From: Tenacibaculum lutimaris
GTDB lineage: Bacteria; Bacteroidota; Bacteroidia; Flavobacteriales; Flavobacteriaceae
Direction of reading: 5' to 3'
NCBI RefSeq assembly: GCF_003610735.1
Contig: NZ_RAQM01000013.1
Span: 1 to 64,000, forward strand
DNA: 64,000 nt
The stretch's first letter is position 1; every line of letters starts with the position of its first letter. The notes below the pieces were generated by a model that was not told the DNA's origin, did not search any database, and worked only from the letters and a program-made list of their open reading frames with translations. Shown here in pieces: positions 41,878-52,066 of this stretch. Both the position numbers and the translations under genes were made by a program.

Positions 41878-42756
41878 ATGAAAATAAAATTCATTGATAG
41901 AAAAACAGGTAAAATAATTACCGAAACCCCTCCTGGTGAAGGGTACTTAAAATTGCTATACAACAATCCGTTTGGTAAAATGGCTTTATTGCTATTGGTT
42001 AAACGTAAATTTTTATCATCATGGTACGGTAAGCTCATGAACAAACCTAACTCTATTAACAAAATAAACAGTTTTGTTAGAGAGCTTCAAATTGACATGA
42101 ACGAAGCTGAAAGACCTTCAGAAGATTATATTTCTTTTAATGATTTTTTCTATCGAAAATTAAAACCTGACGCTCGTCCTATTGAAGAAGGTTTTGTTTC
42201 TCCTGGTGATGGAAAAATGTTAGCATTTAAAAATATTTCAGATATTCAAAACTTCTTTGTTAAAGGACGAAAATTCACCTTAGAAGAATTTTTAGGCAAC
42301 AAAGAACTAGCCACAAAGCATAAAGACGATTCTTTAATTATACTTCGATTGGCACCTAACGATTATCATCGTTACCACTTCCCTTACGATGGAATTCCTT
42401 CTGAAGTAACAAAAATTAAAGGACGTTATTTTTCAGTATCACCTTATGCTTTAGCTTCAAACTTTACCAAAGTATTTTGTGAAAACAAAAGAGAATTCTG
42501 CACTTTAAAAACACAGAATAAAGGAGATATTATCATTGCTCCAGTAGGCGCTACGATGGTTGGAAGTATTATTGAAACTTACACCCCAAATACAAAGGTT
42601 AAAAAAGGCGATGAGATGGGATATTTTGCTTTTGGAGGGTCTACTATTGTGTTATTAGTTGATAGCTCAAAAATCACTATTGACGAAGATATTTTAGCTA
42701 ACACTAAAAACAAAATGGAAACCTTTGTTAAAATGGGAGAACAAATAGGAAAATAA
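41878..42756 (+). CDS. psd: Phosphatidylserine decarboxylase proenzyme
   Basis: 292 aa membrane-associated enzyme making phosphatidylethanolamine. SFNDFFYRKLKPDARPI is the N-terminal family signature, LAPNDYHRYHFPYDG carries the catalytic-region His, and FGGSTIVLL contains the self-cleavage Gly-Ser (G254-S255) that yields the pyruvoyl group. It is 5 bp after mutB. Confidence 0.95.
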   Translation: MKIKFIDRKTGKIITETPPGEGYLKLLYNNPFGKMALLLLVKRKFLSSWYGKLMNKPNSINKINSFVRELQIDMNEAERPSEDYISFNDFFYRKLKPDARPIEEGFVSPGDGKMLAFKNISDIQNFFVKGRKFTLEEFLGNKELATKHKDDSLIILRLAPNDYHRYHFPYDGIPSEVTKIKGRYFSVSPYALASNFTKVFCENKREFCTLKTQNKGDIIIAPVGATMVGSIIETYTPNTKVKKGDEMGYFAFGGSTIVLLVDSSKITIDEDILANTKNKMETFVKMGEQIGK

Positions 42757-42861
42757 CCTACATAACTTTAACATTTTACATTTTAAAAATGATTAATTTC
42801 TTAGGGTGATTAGAGCTTTAATCCGTAAATTTGCGTCGTTTTATACTTAGCAGATTTACTG

Positions 42862-45800
42862 ATGAAAAAAATCTTAGACACCCTCTACTCTACCCGTTTA
42901 ATGGCCATATTATTTTTTGCTTTTGCCATTGCCATGGGAGTTGCCACTTTTATTGAAAATGACTACGGAACACAAACCTCAAAAGCATTAGTGTATAACA
43001 CTTGGTGGTTTGAGTTAATCATGGTATTTTTTGTAATCAACTTTTTTGGAAACATTTTCAGGTACCGATTATATAAAAAAGAAAAGTGGGCTGTATTATT
43101 ATTTCATGTGTCTTTCCTTTTAATTTTAATTGGAGCAGGTATTACAAGATACATCAGTTATGAAGGTTTAATGGTTATTGATGAAGGAGAAACCACTAAT
43201 CAATTCTATTCAGAACACACTTATTTAAATGTGATTATTGATAATAGCGAGTTTCAAAAAACTACCGCTAATAAATTACTACTCTCTGCATGGGGCAAAA
43301 ACTCAGCTACTTTTACAGAAAACTTCAAACCTCAAAAAGATGGAAAAAATCATGAAGTTACTTTTAATTTAGTTGATTATATTCCTTGGTCTGAGACTAA
43401 AATGATACCCGATGAAAACGGAACAGAACACTTGTTTTTTGTTGAGAGCTCTGATGGAACTAGACATGAACACTATGTTAAAAAGGGTACTATAGAAAAC
43501 ATTCATAATATTTTAGTTGGTTTTGAAGCTGAAGATAGAAACGCTGCCTCAATTAACTTCTTCTATGAAGATGGTAGTTTAAAAATGACTTCAAAAAATG
43601 ATGGTGATTGGCTTAGAATGGCTGATCAAAAAAAGGGATTAATAGTTAAAGATAGCACACAACACTTCCAGTTTTTAACACTTCATAACATAAATGGATT
43701 ACAATTCGTTGTTCCAAAATCACCTGAAAAAGGAGAAATTAAAACGGTAAGAGGTAAAAAAGACGATCAAAAGTACGACACCGTTATTTTTGATATTACT
43801 ACTAATGGAGAAACTGAACGTGTAGAGTTTTATGGAGGTAAATTTAACGTGGCTAATCAGCAAGAATTTAGCGTTGGTGGTTTAAACTTCAGAGCTTGGT
43901 ATGGTTCTAAATTATTACAAACTCCTTTTAGTATAAAATTAAATGACTTTCAGTTAGAAAAGTACCCTGGTTCAGAAAGTGCTGCTGCCTATGCTAGTGA
44001 AGTTACAGTAATTTCTCCTGAAGAAACTTTTGATTATAGAATTTACATGAACCATATTTTAGATTATAAAGGGTATAAATTCTTCCAATCTAGCTATAAA
44101 ATCGAAGGTGAACACGAACAAACACATCTATCAGTAAACCACGATTTTTGGGGAACTTGGATTACTTATATCGGTTACTTTTTATTATTCTTTGGTATGA
44201 CTGCTATATTATTTGTAAAAGGAACTCGTTTTTATGACTTAAAACAATCACTAGTTAAAATCCGTAATAAAAAAGCCAAATTATCAGTAATCGCTTTATT
44301 TATTTCTTTAGCTGGTTTTAGTCAACACAAACAACATGAACCTAAACAAATTACTGAAGCTCAAATTGATTCTATTTTAATCGCAAACAAAGTAAACAAC
44401 AAACACGCTGATTTATTCAGTTCTTTAGTTATTCAAGATGCTGGAGGACGTATGAAGCCTGCTCATACTTTTGCTTCGGAATTAGTTAGAAAAGTAGCAC
44501 ATGTCGATAAATTTAAAGACATGGATCCTAGCCAAATTTTACTATCTATTACAGAAAACCCAATGCTTTGGTTAAATGTTCCTTTTGTGTATCTAGAAAA
44601 AGGAAACACACAAATTAGAGAAATTTTAGGTCTTCCAGAAGACACAGAATATGCTCGTTTTATTGATTTTTACAATCCTGACGGTTCTTCTAAAATTAGT
44701 AAGCTTGTTGTTGAAGCTGAAAAGAAAAGAATTCAAAATAAATTTGAACAAGACGCTATTAAAATTGAAAGAAGAGTTTGGTTATTATCGCAAGCCTTAG
44801 GAGGCGGTATTTTACGTATTTACCCAATCCCTAACGACGAAAACAACAAATGGGTTTCGCAACCAGAAACACTACAAGCTAATTTTAAAGGAACAGACTC
44901 TGTTTTTGTGCGTCAGTCATTACCTGTATACTTACAGTTGTTACAAGCTTCAAAAAAATCGGGAGATTATACTGAAACCAACAAGGTTTTAGAGGGAATT
45001 AAGAAATTCCAACAAAAATTTGGTTCAGAAGTAATTCCTTCTAAAGACAAAATCAATTTAGAAATAGCTTACAACAAACTAAATATTTTTGTAAAGCTTT
45101 CTAAATATTACGGATATGCAAGTTTACTTTTAATTGTATTTGTTTTCTTTCAAATTTTCAACAACAAACCATGGATTAGTAGTGTTGTGAAAGCATTGAT
45201 AGGTGTTGTAATTTTCTTATTTATTTTTCATCTATTAGGATTAACAGCTAGATGGTACATTAGTGGTAATGCTCCATGGAGTAATGCTTATGAGTCTATT
45301 ATTTTTGTTGGATTAGCAACTATGTTGTTTGGATTAATCTTAGGAAAAAAATCTTCATTAACAATTGCAGCATCAACATTTTTAGTCTCAATAATTTTAG
45401 CTTTTGCTCACCAAAACTGGTTAGATCCTGAAATTGCCAACTTACAACCAGTATTAAACTCTTGGTGGTTATATGTACACGTTTCTATAATTGTTGCCGC
45501 TTACGGACCTTTCTTTTTGGGAATGATTCTTGGAATATTTGCTTTATTCTTAATCATTTTCACAAACAAAAAGAATAAAAAGAAAATGGATTTACACATT
45601 AAAGAGTTAACAATTATCAATGAAATGGCGTTGACTGTTGGATTGGTAATGTTTACTATAGGTAACTTTTTAGGAGGAATGTGGGCAAATGAAAGTTGGG
45701 GACGTTATTGGGGCTGGGACCCTAAGGAGACTTGGGCTTTAGTTTCTATAATGATATATTCTTTTGTATTGCACATGCGATTAATACCTGGTTTACGAGG

Positions 45801-46008
45801 AAGATATACATTTAACTTAGCTTCTATCATTGCTATTGCTTCTATTATGATGACTTATTTTGGGGTAAACTTCTACTTATCAGGACTGCATTCATACGCT
45901 AGTGGAGATAAAGTAATTACTCCAACATCTGTATATTATTCTGTAGCATTTGTAGCCATTTTAGGAATTGCCGCTTGGATAAAAAACAAAAAGTATTACA
46001 AGAAATAA
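42862..46008 (+). CDS. ccsBA: Fused cytochrome c maturation protein CcsBA
   Basis: 1048 aa. The N-terminal half (residues 1-470) is ResB/CcsB-like, with membrane helices and a large periplasmic domain (YEGLMVIDEGETTNQFYSEHTYL). After a second periplasmic part, the C-terminal third is the CcsA/ResC heme-handling protein with the tryptophan-rich motif WGRYWGWDPKETWALV and conserved His in helices. The fusion is the system II synthase that exports heme and attaches it to CXXCH apocytochromes. A -7 TAAATTTG (42826-42833) marks its own promoter after psd. Confidence 0.94.
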   Translation: MKKILDTLYSTRLMAILFFAFAIAMGVATFIENDYGTQTSKALVYNTWWFELIMVFFVINFFGNIFRYRLYKKEKWAVLLFHVSFLLILIGAGITRYISYEGLMVIDEGETTNQFYSEHTYLNVIIDNSEFQKTTANKLLLSAWGKNSATFTENFKPQKDGKNHEVTFNLVDYIPWSETKMIPDENGTEHLFFVESSDGTRHEHYVKKGTIENIHNILVGFEAEDRNAASINFFYEDGSLKMTSKNDGDWLRMADQKKGLIVKDSTQHFQFLTLHNINGLQFVVPKSPEKGEIKTVRGKKDDQKYDTVIFDITTNGETERVEFYGGKFNVANQQEFSVGGLNFRAWYGSKLLQTPFSIKLNDFQLEKYPGSESAAAYASEVTVISPEETFDYRIYMNHILDYKGYKFFQSSYKIEGEHEQTHLSVNHDFWGTWITYIGYFLLFFGMTAILFVKGTRFYDLKQSLVKIRNKKAKLSVIALFISLAGFSQHKQHEPKQITEAQIDSILIANKVNNKHADLFSSLVIQDAGGRMKPAHTFASELVRKVAHVDKFKDMDPSQILLSITENPMLWLNVPFVYLEKGNTQIREILGLPEDTEYARFIDFYNPDGSSKISKLVVEAEKKRIQNKFEQDAIKIERRVWLLSQALGGGILRIYPIPNDENNKWVSQPETLQANFKGTDSVFVRQSLPVYLQLLQASKKSGDYTETNKVLEGIKKFQQKFGSEVIPSKDKINLEIAYNKLNIFVKLSKYYGYASLLLIVFVFFQIFNNKPWISSVVKALIGVVIFLFIFHLLGLTARWYISGNAPWSNAYESIIFVGLATMLFGLILGKKSSLTIAASTFLVSIILAFAHQNWLDPEIANLQPVLNSWWLYVHVSIIVAAYGPFFLGMILGIFALFLIIFTNKKNKKKMDLHIKELTIINEMALTVGLVMFTIGNFLGGMWANESWGRYWGWDPKETWALVSIMIYSFVLHMRLIPGLRGRYTFNLASIIAIASIMMTYFGVNFYLSGLHSYASGDKVITPTSVYYSVAFVAILGIAAWIKNKKYYKK

Positions 46009-46009
46009 G

Positions 46010-46043
46010 TTGACAGTTTTTCTGTTAAAAAAATGTATTTTTG
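46010..46043 (+). promoter_or_regulatory. Promoter of the TPR membrane protein gene
   Basis: TTG (46010-46012) and TATTTTTG (46036-46043). The spacer of 23 nt is longer than usual, so the -33 is uncertain. It lies right after the ccsBA stop. Confidence 0.5.
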
Positions 46044-46069
46044 CAAACCGACAAAAAGAAAAAACAATT

Positions 46070-46585
46070 ATGTTCAATAAAAATATAAAATTAGCTCTAG
46101 CTACATTAATAACTGTATGGTCTGTATATGAATTTACCCAAGGGCATATAATGAATGGAATATCAATACTTCTACTTGCTGGACTATTTATTTTATTTTA
46201 CTTCAAAAACGAATTTATTCTTTTAGCTTTTTTACAGCTACGTAAACAAAACTTTCCAGGGGCTCAAAAATGGCTAGGATATATTAAAAATCCTTCAGCA
46301 GCATTAACTAGAAAACAAGAAGGTTACTACAACTACTTACACGGAATTATGTTATCTCAAACGAACATAACTCAAGCTGAAAAGTATTTAAAGAAAGCTG
46401 TTAAATTAGGTTTAGCTATGGATCATGATTTAGCCATGGCTAAATTACAGTTAGCAGGAATAGCAATGACTAAACGTAGAAAAAGAGAAGCTACAAATTT
46501 AATGGCTGAAGCTAAAAAACTAGACAAGCATGGAATGCTTAAAGAGCAAATGCAAATGATGAAACAACAAATGAAGAAGATTTAA
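46070..46585 (+). CDS. TPR-like membrane protein of unknown function
   Basis: 171 aa from ATG at 46070. An in-frame TTG at 46010 would start inside the promoter and is rejected. Two hydrophobic segments at residues 8-23 and 30-45 are followed by a helical repeat region (NFPGAQKWLGYIKNPSAALTRKQEGYYNYLHGIM, then TQAEKYLKKAVKLGLAMDHDLA) and a Met/Lys-rich tail. A cytoplasmic TPR domain on a membrane anchor is likely. The protein it binds is unknown. Confidence 0.75.
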   Translation: MFNKNIKLALATLITVWSVYEFTQGHIMNGISILLLAGLFILFYFKNEFILLAFLQLRKQNFPGAQKWLGYIKNPSAALTRKQEGYYNYLHGIMLSQTNITQAEKYLKKAVKLGLAMDHDLAMAKLQLAGIAMTKRRKREATNLMAEAKKLDKHGMLKEQMQMMKQQMKKI

Positions 46586-46655
46586 TATTTCTTCGTTTTT
46601 TTGAGGTTTTTCTAATCTTATTTAATCATATATTTAGCTTATAAAAGTATAAAGA

Positions 46656-47507
46656 ATGATTTTAATTGCGGATGGCGGCTCTACAAAAGCTGATTGGATT
46701 GCTCTTAATGACCACAAAAAAGAAGTTTTTAGAACTACTTCTTTAGGTTTAAACCCTTCTGTACTCACAAAAGAAGAAATGCTTCGTACAATAAACAATA
46801 CAGAAGAATTACTTTCAATACAAAACGAGGTACAACAAATCCATTTCTATGGAGCAGGTTGTGGTAGCCCTAAAGCTGCTGAAAATTTACAACAAGTTTT
46901 AAAATCAATTTTTGAAAAAGCTACTGTTTTTGTTTCTGAAGATACTTTGGCTGCTGTATATGCTAGTTCTGGAAATAACCCTAGCATTGTGTGTATTTTA
47001 GGAACAGGCTCAAATAGCTGTTATTTTGATGGAAAAAAAATGACTACTACAGCTCCTTCTCTTGGTTACACTCTTATGGATGAAGCTAGCGGTAATTACT
47101 TCGGAAAACAACTCCTTCGTGACTATTACTATAAAAAAATGCCTAAAAAAATAGCTACAGCATTTGAAAGTTCTTTTGAATTGGATACGGATATCGTAAA
47201 AATGAACTTGTACAGAAAACCAAACGCTAATATGTATCTAGCTTCTTTTGCCCGTTTTATGTTTGAACATAAAGAAGAAAAATACATCAGAAAAATGATA
47301 AAAAAAGGATTACAAGATTTCTTTTATTATAGAGTTCTTCCTTTTAAGAAAGACATAAAGACACCTATTTACTTCATTGGGTCAGTTGCTTACTATTTCA
47401 GAGATATTTTAGAGAAAGTAGCTGCTAAAAACAATCTAGTTATTACTGATGTTATCCAACGCCCAATCGATAATTTAGTAGAATTTCATAGGAACAACAA
47501 CTTTTAA
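46656..47507 (+). CDS. BadF/BadG-type kinase, probable N-acetylglucosamine kinase
   Basis: 283 aa ASKHA-fold kinase. Phosphate-1 motif IADGGSTKADW (residues 3-13), phosphate-2 VCILGTGSNSCYF, and hinge GYTLMDEASGNYFGKQLL near residue 130. It resembles GlcNAc kinases of the BadF/BadG family used for amino-sugar recycling. The substrate is inferred from family and from murF next door, with which its 3' end overlaps by 4 bp (convergent). Confidence 0.85.
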   Translation: MILIADGGSTKADWIALNDHKKEVFRTTSLGLNPSVLTKEEMLRTINNTEELLSIQNEVQQIHFYGAGCGSPKAAENLQQVLKSIFEKATVFVSEDTLAAVYASSGNNPSIVCILGTGSNSCYFDGKKMTTTAPSLGYTLMDEASGNYFGKQLLRDYYYKKMPKKIATAFESSFELDTDIVKMNLYRKPNANMYLASFARFMFEHKEEKYIRKMIKKGLQDFFYYRVLPFKKDIKTPIYFIGSVAYYFRDILEKVAAKNNLVITDVIQRPIDNLVEFHRNNNF

Positions 47508-48757
47508 CAAAACTCAACTACTCTTTCAAGAGCCATTCCTCTTGATCCTTTTACTAAAATTGTACTTTTATTTATAGGGTTAAACTTCAGATACTCTGCT
47601 AACTCTGTAAAGTTTTTAAACTTTTTGAATTCAGTTGTAGTTTTGTAAAAGTTTTCTCCTACTAAAAACACGCTGTTGAAATTAAATTCCTGAACTATAT
47701 CTGCAATCTTTTGATGTTCTTTTGAACTGTACTCTCCTAATTCAAACATATCACCTATAATAATTGTTTTATGAGCTGATTTAAGTGCTTCAAAACTCTC
47801 TAAAGCAGCCTTCATACTTGTTGGATTTGCATTGTAAGCATCTAAAATTATCGTGTTTCTTTCCGTCTTTATAACTTGTGATCTATTATTCGACGGAATA
47901 TAGTTTTCAATTGCTTCTTTAATTTGTTCTGGAGTAACTTTAAAATAATTACCTATTGTAATAGCTGCAGAAATATTTGCAAAATTATATACTCCTATTA
48001 AATTACTTGTTATTATTTTTTCTTGATAAGAAAATCTAACTAACGGATCAGCATCTAAATACTTAATATCATTGCTAAACCATACACTATCCATACCTTT
48101 AGTATGCTCTATTTGTTTAGCATCATTAGGATTGACTATTACTTTTTTGTTATGTTTTCTAAGATATTCATACAGCTCAGATTTTGCTTTTACCACGCCT
48201 TCAAGCGAACCAAACCCTTCTAAGTGTGCGCTTCCAAAATTAGTTATATACCCATAATCAGGTCCTGCGATTTCAGATAAAAAAGCTATTTCTTTATGGT
48301 GATTGGCTCCCATTTCTACGATACCAATTTCAGTATCTCTATTCATTGACAATAAAGTCAATGGAACACCAATATGATTATTTAAATTTCCTACGGTAGC
48401 AGTTGTCTTATACTTTGTTGAAAGCACAGCATTGATTAGTTCTTTGGTTGTCGTTTTACCATTACTTCCTGTCAACGCTATAATAGGCAATCCTAATTGA
48501 TTACGATGGTAATTTGCTAGCTTTTGCAGCGTTTCTAAAACATTATCTACCAAGATAGTTTTTTCAGAAGTATTGTAAGCTTCTTCATCTACTACAGCAT
48601 AACTCGCTCCGTTGTCTATCGCTTCTTCAGCAAACTTATTTCCATTAAAATTTTCTCCTTTTAGGGCAAAGAAAATCGTGTTTTGTCTAATGTTTCTGGT
48701 ATCAGTATCAACTAATCCGTGAATGCTATATAACTGATATAAATCTTCTATCTTCAT
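47504..48757 (-). CDS. murF: UDP-MurNAc-tripeptide--D-Ala-D-Ala ligase
   Basis: 417 aa from ATG at 48757. A longer frame to 48781 begins inside the gldJ terminator stem and is rejected. Mur ligase with ATP-binding GSNGKTTTKEL, EMGANHHKEIAFLSEIAGPDYGYITNFGSAHLEGFG, and DAYNANPTSMKAAL in the C-terminal domain. It adds D-Ala-D-Ala to the peptidoglycan precursor in the cytoplasm. It follows gldJ on the minus strand, separated by a terminator. Confidence 0.95.
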   Translation of the reverse strand: MKIEDLYQLYSIHGLVDTDTRNIRQNTIFFALKGENFNGNKFAEEAIDNGASYAVVDEEAYNTSEKTILVDNVLETLQKLANYHRNQLGLPIIALTGSNGKTTTKELINAVLSTKYKTTATVGNLNNHIGVPLTLLSMNRDTEIGIVEMGANHHKEIAFLSEIAGPDYGYITNFGSAHLEGFGSLEGVVKAKSELYEYLRKHNKKVIVNPNDAKQIEHTKGMDSVWFSNDIKYLDADPLVRFSYQEKIITSNLIGVYNFANISAAITIGNYFKVTPEQIKEAIENYIPSNNRSQVIKTERNTIILDAYNANPTSMKAALESFEALKSAHKTIIIGDMFELGEYSSKEHQKIADIVQEFNFNSVFLVGENFYKTTTEFKKFKNFTELAEYLKFNPINKSTILVKGSRGMALERVVEFC

Positions 48758-48768
48758 CTTGTAAAAAT

Positions 48769-48802
48769 AAAAAAACCTCATTGAGATTCAATGAGGTTTT
48801 TT
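48769..48802 (-). terminator. Terminator between gldJ and murF
   Basis: AACCTCATTGA (48774-48784) and TCAATGAGGTT (48788-48798), with A and T tracts on both sides. Confidence 0.9.
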
Positions 48803-48820
48803 CTATAATTAAAACTGTAA

Positions 48821-50524
48821 TTATTTTACTTTATCTGGTGTTGCAGTCTTTCTTTTGTTTAACACCATTGGTCCCATTTTATCAGTAGCACATCTAAATC
48901 CGATGTAATTAGTTGCCATATACTCTGGGAAGTATCTTCTTTGTGCAGGATCTAACCAATATTCTCTATCAGCCCAAGAACCTCCTTTATACACTCTAGA
49001 TTTATCACTAATTAACGTAGTTCTTCTCTTATCGTCATATTTGTAATTCTCTATAGCATTTCCTAAAGAATCTACTTCAGCTTCTGGTTTTTGAGGAGAG
49101 TTATACATTCTAGACGAACGATCTAACTGATCCTTATCTAATCCGTAGAACTTAGAAGAGGCTTGGTCTCCATCACCTAAACTAGAGTTATTCGCTAAGT
49201 TATAGTTTCTTCTCATGTACGTATCTTCCTTAGTAATTGGAATATACTTCACACTTCCTGGTAAATCTTTTGCTACAATTCTACCATTTTCTAAAGTATC
49301 GTACTCCACTTCTCCGTCTCCAACGATCACAACTTTACCATCTTCGTTGATTAACTTTTTCGTGAAAATATTTCCTCTAAAATAGTTAAAGTCATTTGCT
49401 TCTGAATCGATAATTGGTCTGTATACATCCTCTACCCATTCAGCAACGTTACCCGACATATCGTATAAACCAAATGCATTAGGTGGATAACTTCTTACTG
49501 CGTTAGGAATATCAGAACCATCACTACTCCATCCAGCAATACCACTATAGTCTCCTTTTCCTTGTTTAAAGTTTGCTAACTGATCTCCTCTTCTACGCTT
49601 ATCTCTATCACGTGTATACTTTCCACTCCAAGCATATTTTTTTCTACCTCTAATGTTGTTATACTCACGGTTTTCAAAAATAGCTTTTGCTGCGTATTCC
49701 CATTCAACTTCTGTAGGAAGTCTAAATTTCTGTGCTAAAATACCATCTGAAGAAGTTACTTGTCTTCCTGTAAACGATCCTTTCGCTGGTTTTGGTTCTC
49801 CTTTAACTCTTGGTACAGGAATACCTTTTTTATAAATAGTCGAATCACCATCAAAAATTGCATATGGATCCGTTAAATACGTATCGGTATCAAAATTATT
49901 TTGTCCTTTAAAACTTAATGAATCGTCTTTAAAGATGTTTTTAATTACACCTTTATCCATTAAAATCTTTAAGTTTAATGCATTTGTACGCCACTTACAG
50001 TATTTATTAGCTTGAATCCAGCTAACACCAACCACAGGATATTCTGCATACGATGGGTGACGTAAGTAACTCTCCGATAATAAGTTTGTATTTCCTAAAC
50101 CTTTTCTCCAAACTAAGGTGTCTGGTAAAATAGAAGGATAAATATTTTTAAACTGTGGATCTTCTGGAGGGAACACATCTTTAGTATATTGCATAAATAA
50201 ACCATATTCTGCATTAGTTACCTCTACTTCATCCATATAAAAAGAACGTACGTGCATTTTTTGAGGGGTCGTGTTCCAATCAAACATTACGTCATCTTGT
50301 ACTAGTCCCATAGTAAAGGTACCACCTTCAATATGAACCATTCCAGGGGGAACATTTTTACCTTCTTTGTACTTCCCTTTTAAATAACCACCATAACTAG
50401 GATCATTAAAGTTCCAACCAGTTAGAGAGGATTTACTTGAACCACTTCCTCCATTACTCTTACAAGAAGTAATCAGCAAGCCAGTGATCGCCAATAAACT
50501 AAATAATTTTAACGTACTTTTCAT
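48821..50524 (-). CDS. gldJ: Gliding motility lipoprotein GldJ
   Basis: 567 aa. Lipoprotein signal with lipobox ITSC (C21). The body has the formylglycine-generating-enzyme/sulfatase-modifying fold (GMVHIEGGTFTMGL, FYMDEVEVTNAEYGLFM, FRLPTEVEWEYAA, AFGLYDMSGNVAEWVED, YKGGSWADREYWLDPAQRRY). It is a helical-track lipoprotein required for gliding and for stability of GldK and the type IX secretion system in Flavobacterium. The full length and conserved C-terminus suggest a functional copy. murF lies downstream and porV divergently upstream. Confidence 0.95.
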   Translation of the reverse strand: MKSTLKLFSLLAITGLLITSCKSNGGSGSSKSSLTGWNFNDPSYGGYLKGKYKEGKNVPPGMVHIEGGTFTMGLVQDDVMFDWNTTPQKMHVRSFYMDEVEVTNAEYGLFMQYTKDVFPPEDPQFKNIYPSILPDTLVWRKGLGNTNLLSESYLRHPSYAEYPVVGVSWIQANKYCKWRTNALNLKILMDKGVIKNIFKDDSLSFKGQNNFDTDTYLTDPYAIFDGDSTIYKKGIPVPRVKGEPKPAKGSFTGRQVTSSDGILAQKFRLPTEVEWEYAAKAIFENREYNNIRGRKKYAWSGKYTRDRDKRRRGDQLANFKQGKGDYSGIAGWSSDGSDIPNAVRSYPPNAFGLYDMSGNVAEWVEDVYRPIIDSEANDFNYFRGNIFTKKLINEDGKVVIVGDGEVEYDTLENGRIVAKDLPGSVKYIPITKEDTYMRRNYNLANNSSLGDGDQASSKFYGLDKDQLDRSSRMYNSPQKPEAEVDSLGNAIENYKYDDKRRTTLISDKSRVYKGGSWADREYWLDPAQRRYFPEYMATNYIGFRCATDKMGPMVLNKRKTATPDKVK

Positions 50525-50884
50525 GTATTTTAAACTGTTTTTTAAGGGTGTCGCAATTTACAATATTTCTAATTTCTTACAACTAATTTAACTACAAATT
50601 CTCTTTTTGCAACCTTAACCTTGCTAGATTACAAACGATACATTTTACACTTTAGTATTACGAATCTAAGAAAAAGATTAAAATAACCACCTTATAAAAT
50701 TTATTATTTCTAACATTATAAGAAGTAAATTAGAAACAACTATATAATATATTCTTTGTCTTATCGTTTATGTAATACAGAAAAGTAATCCAAAATAGTC
50801 AATTTAAACCCTAAGTATACATAAAACCCCGATAATCCTTCAATTAAAATTATATATTTGCTAAACAATTAATCAAATTTTTAC
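50525..50884. other. Intergenic gap between gldJ and porV
   Basis: 360 bp with no gene. It should carry the divergent promoters of gldJ and porV. I see no RNA gene and no remnant of porU, which in Flavobacterium johnsoniae lies at this place. Confidence 0.6.
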
Positions 50885-51985
50885 ATGAAAAAATTATCGA
50901 TCGTATTATTTTTTGTGTGCTTTACCCTTCAAAACAAAGTACAAGCCCAAAATGAAACATCAATAAACACAACGGCAATGCCATTTTTATTGATTACACC
51001 CGATGCTCGTGCTGGTGGTATGGGAGACATTGGTGTTGCAACATCTTCTGATGCTTTTGCAATTTTTCACAACCCTGCAAAAACTGCTTTTAATCAAAAT
51101 AGAATTAGCGTTGGTGTTAACTACACTCCTTGGCTTAGAAACCTTACTGACGATATTTTTGTTGGTGGAGGCTCATACGTTAATAGATACAGTGAGAAAT
51201 CTGCTTGGGGTATAGACTTAAAATATTTTTCTCTAGGAGAAGTAGCGTTATATGATCTAGGAGGTATTTCTAATGGTACAGAAAAACCAAACGAGCTAGC
51301 TATTACGGGAATTTATTCCTTAAAACTGAGCGAAACCTTCTCAATGGGTATTGGTTTAAAATATGTACACTCTAATTATAAAATTAGAAGTAATGATTCT
51401 AGTATAGATGCTGTTAACTCTTTTGCTGTTGATGTTTCTGGTTATTATCAATCAAAAGAAGCTAACTACGGAAGTTTTAACGGTCGTTACCGCTTAGGAT
51501 TTAACATTGCCAACATTGGGCCTAAAGTAGAGTATACTCCTGGTGTTCCTAACTTTATTCCAACCAATGCTAAAATTGGTGGTGGATTCGATTTTATTTT
51601 TGATGATATGAATATTTTCGGATTGAATTTAGAATTCACAAAACTATTGGTTCCTTCTAACCCCGATTCAGATAGAGGCTGGTTTGAAGGAATGTTTACT
51701 TCTTTAGGAGATAGAAGTTTTGAGGAAGAGTTACAAGAAACCACTTGGGCTTTAGGTGCTGAATATTTATACAATAATTCTTTTGCTTTAAGAACTGGAT
51801 ATTTCCATGAGAGCCCTAAAAAAGGACAACGTCAGTACTTTACTTTAGGAGCTGGTTTTGCTACCAAGGCATTTAATATTGACTTATCTTACTTAATCAA
51901 TACCGCAGAAGTAAACAACCCATTAGAAAACACCTTACGCTTTTCTCTTTCTTTTGATTTAGGAGAGCTTTATGAAATTTATTAA
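50885..51985 (+). CDS. porV: Type IX secretion outer-membrane protein PorV
   Basis: 366 aa. Sec signal peptide (residues 1-21, ending VQAQ) and a FadL-like beta-barrel with the PorV hallmark AMPFLLITPDARAGGMGDIGVATSSDAF at residues 32-59. Regularly spaced aromatic beta-strands end in LRFSLSFDLGELYEIY. PorV receives cargo from the translocon and hands it to the PorU sortase. A terminator and the cytidine deaminase gene follow, as in other Flavobacteriaceae. Confidence 0.95.
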   Translation: MKKLSIVLFFVCFTLQNKVQAQNETSINTTAMPFLLITPDARAGGMGDIGVATSSDAFAIFHNPAKTAFNQNRISVGVNYTPWLRNLTDDIFVGGGSYVNRYSEKSAWGIDLKYFSLGEVALYDLGGISNGTEKPNELAITGIYSLKLSETFSMGIGLKYVHSNYKIRSNDSSIDAVNSFAVDVSGYYQSKEANYGSFNGRYRLGFNIANIGPKVEYTPGVPNFIPTNAKIGGGFDFIFDDMNIFGLNLEFTKLLVPSNPDSDRGWFEGMFTSLGDRSFEEELQETTWALGAEYLYNNSFALRTGYFHESPKKGQRQYFTLGAGFATKAFNIDLSYLINTAEVNNPLENTLRFSLSFDLGELYEIY

Positions 51986-52021
51986 AACTCATATTTTTTT
52001 TATAAATTCGTGTCAGAATAT

Positions 52022-52050
52022 AAAAGCAGTCTAACCGACTGCTTTTTTTT
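52022..52050 (+). terminator. Terminator after porV
   Basis: AAAAGCAGTC (52022-52031) and GACTGCTTTT (52037-52046), then T run. It lies within an upstream in-frame extension of the deaminase, which helps fix the deaminase start at 52067. Confidence 0.88.
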
Positions 52051-52066
52051 GACTAATTTATTCATT

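Noticed and set aside
46010-46069. N-terminal extension of the TPR membrane protein from TTG
   Set aside because: The extension coincides with a promoter-like sequence and has no membrane or domain logic; ATG at 46070 is preferred.
48758-48781. Eight-residue N-terminal extension of MurF
   Set aside because: The upstream ATG lies in the stem of the gldJ terminator; the Mur ligase domain begins properly at 48757.
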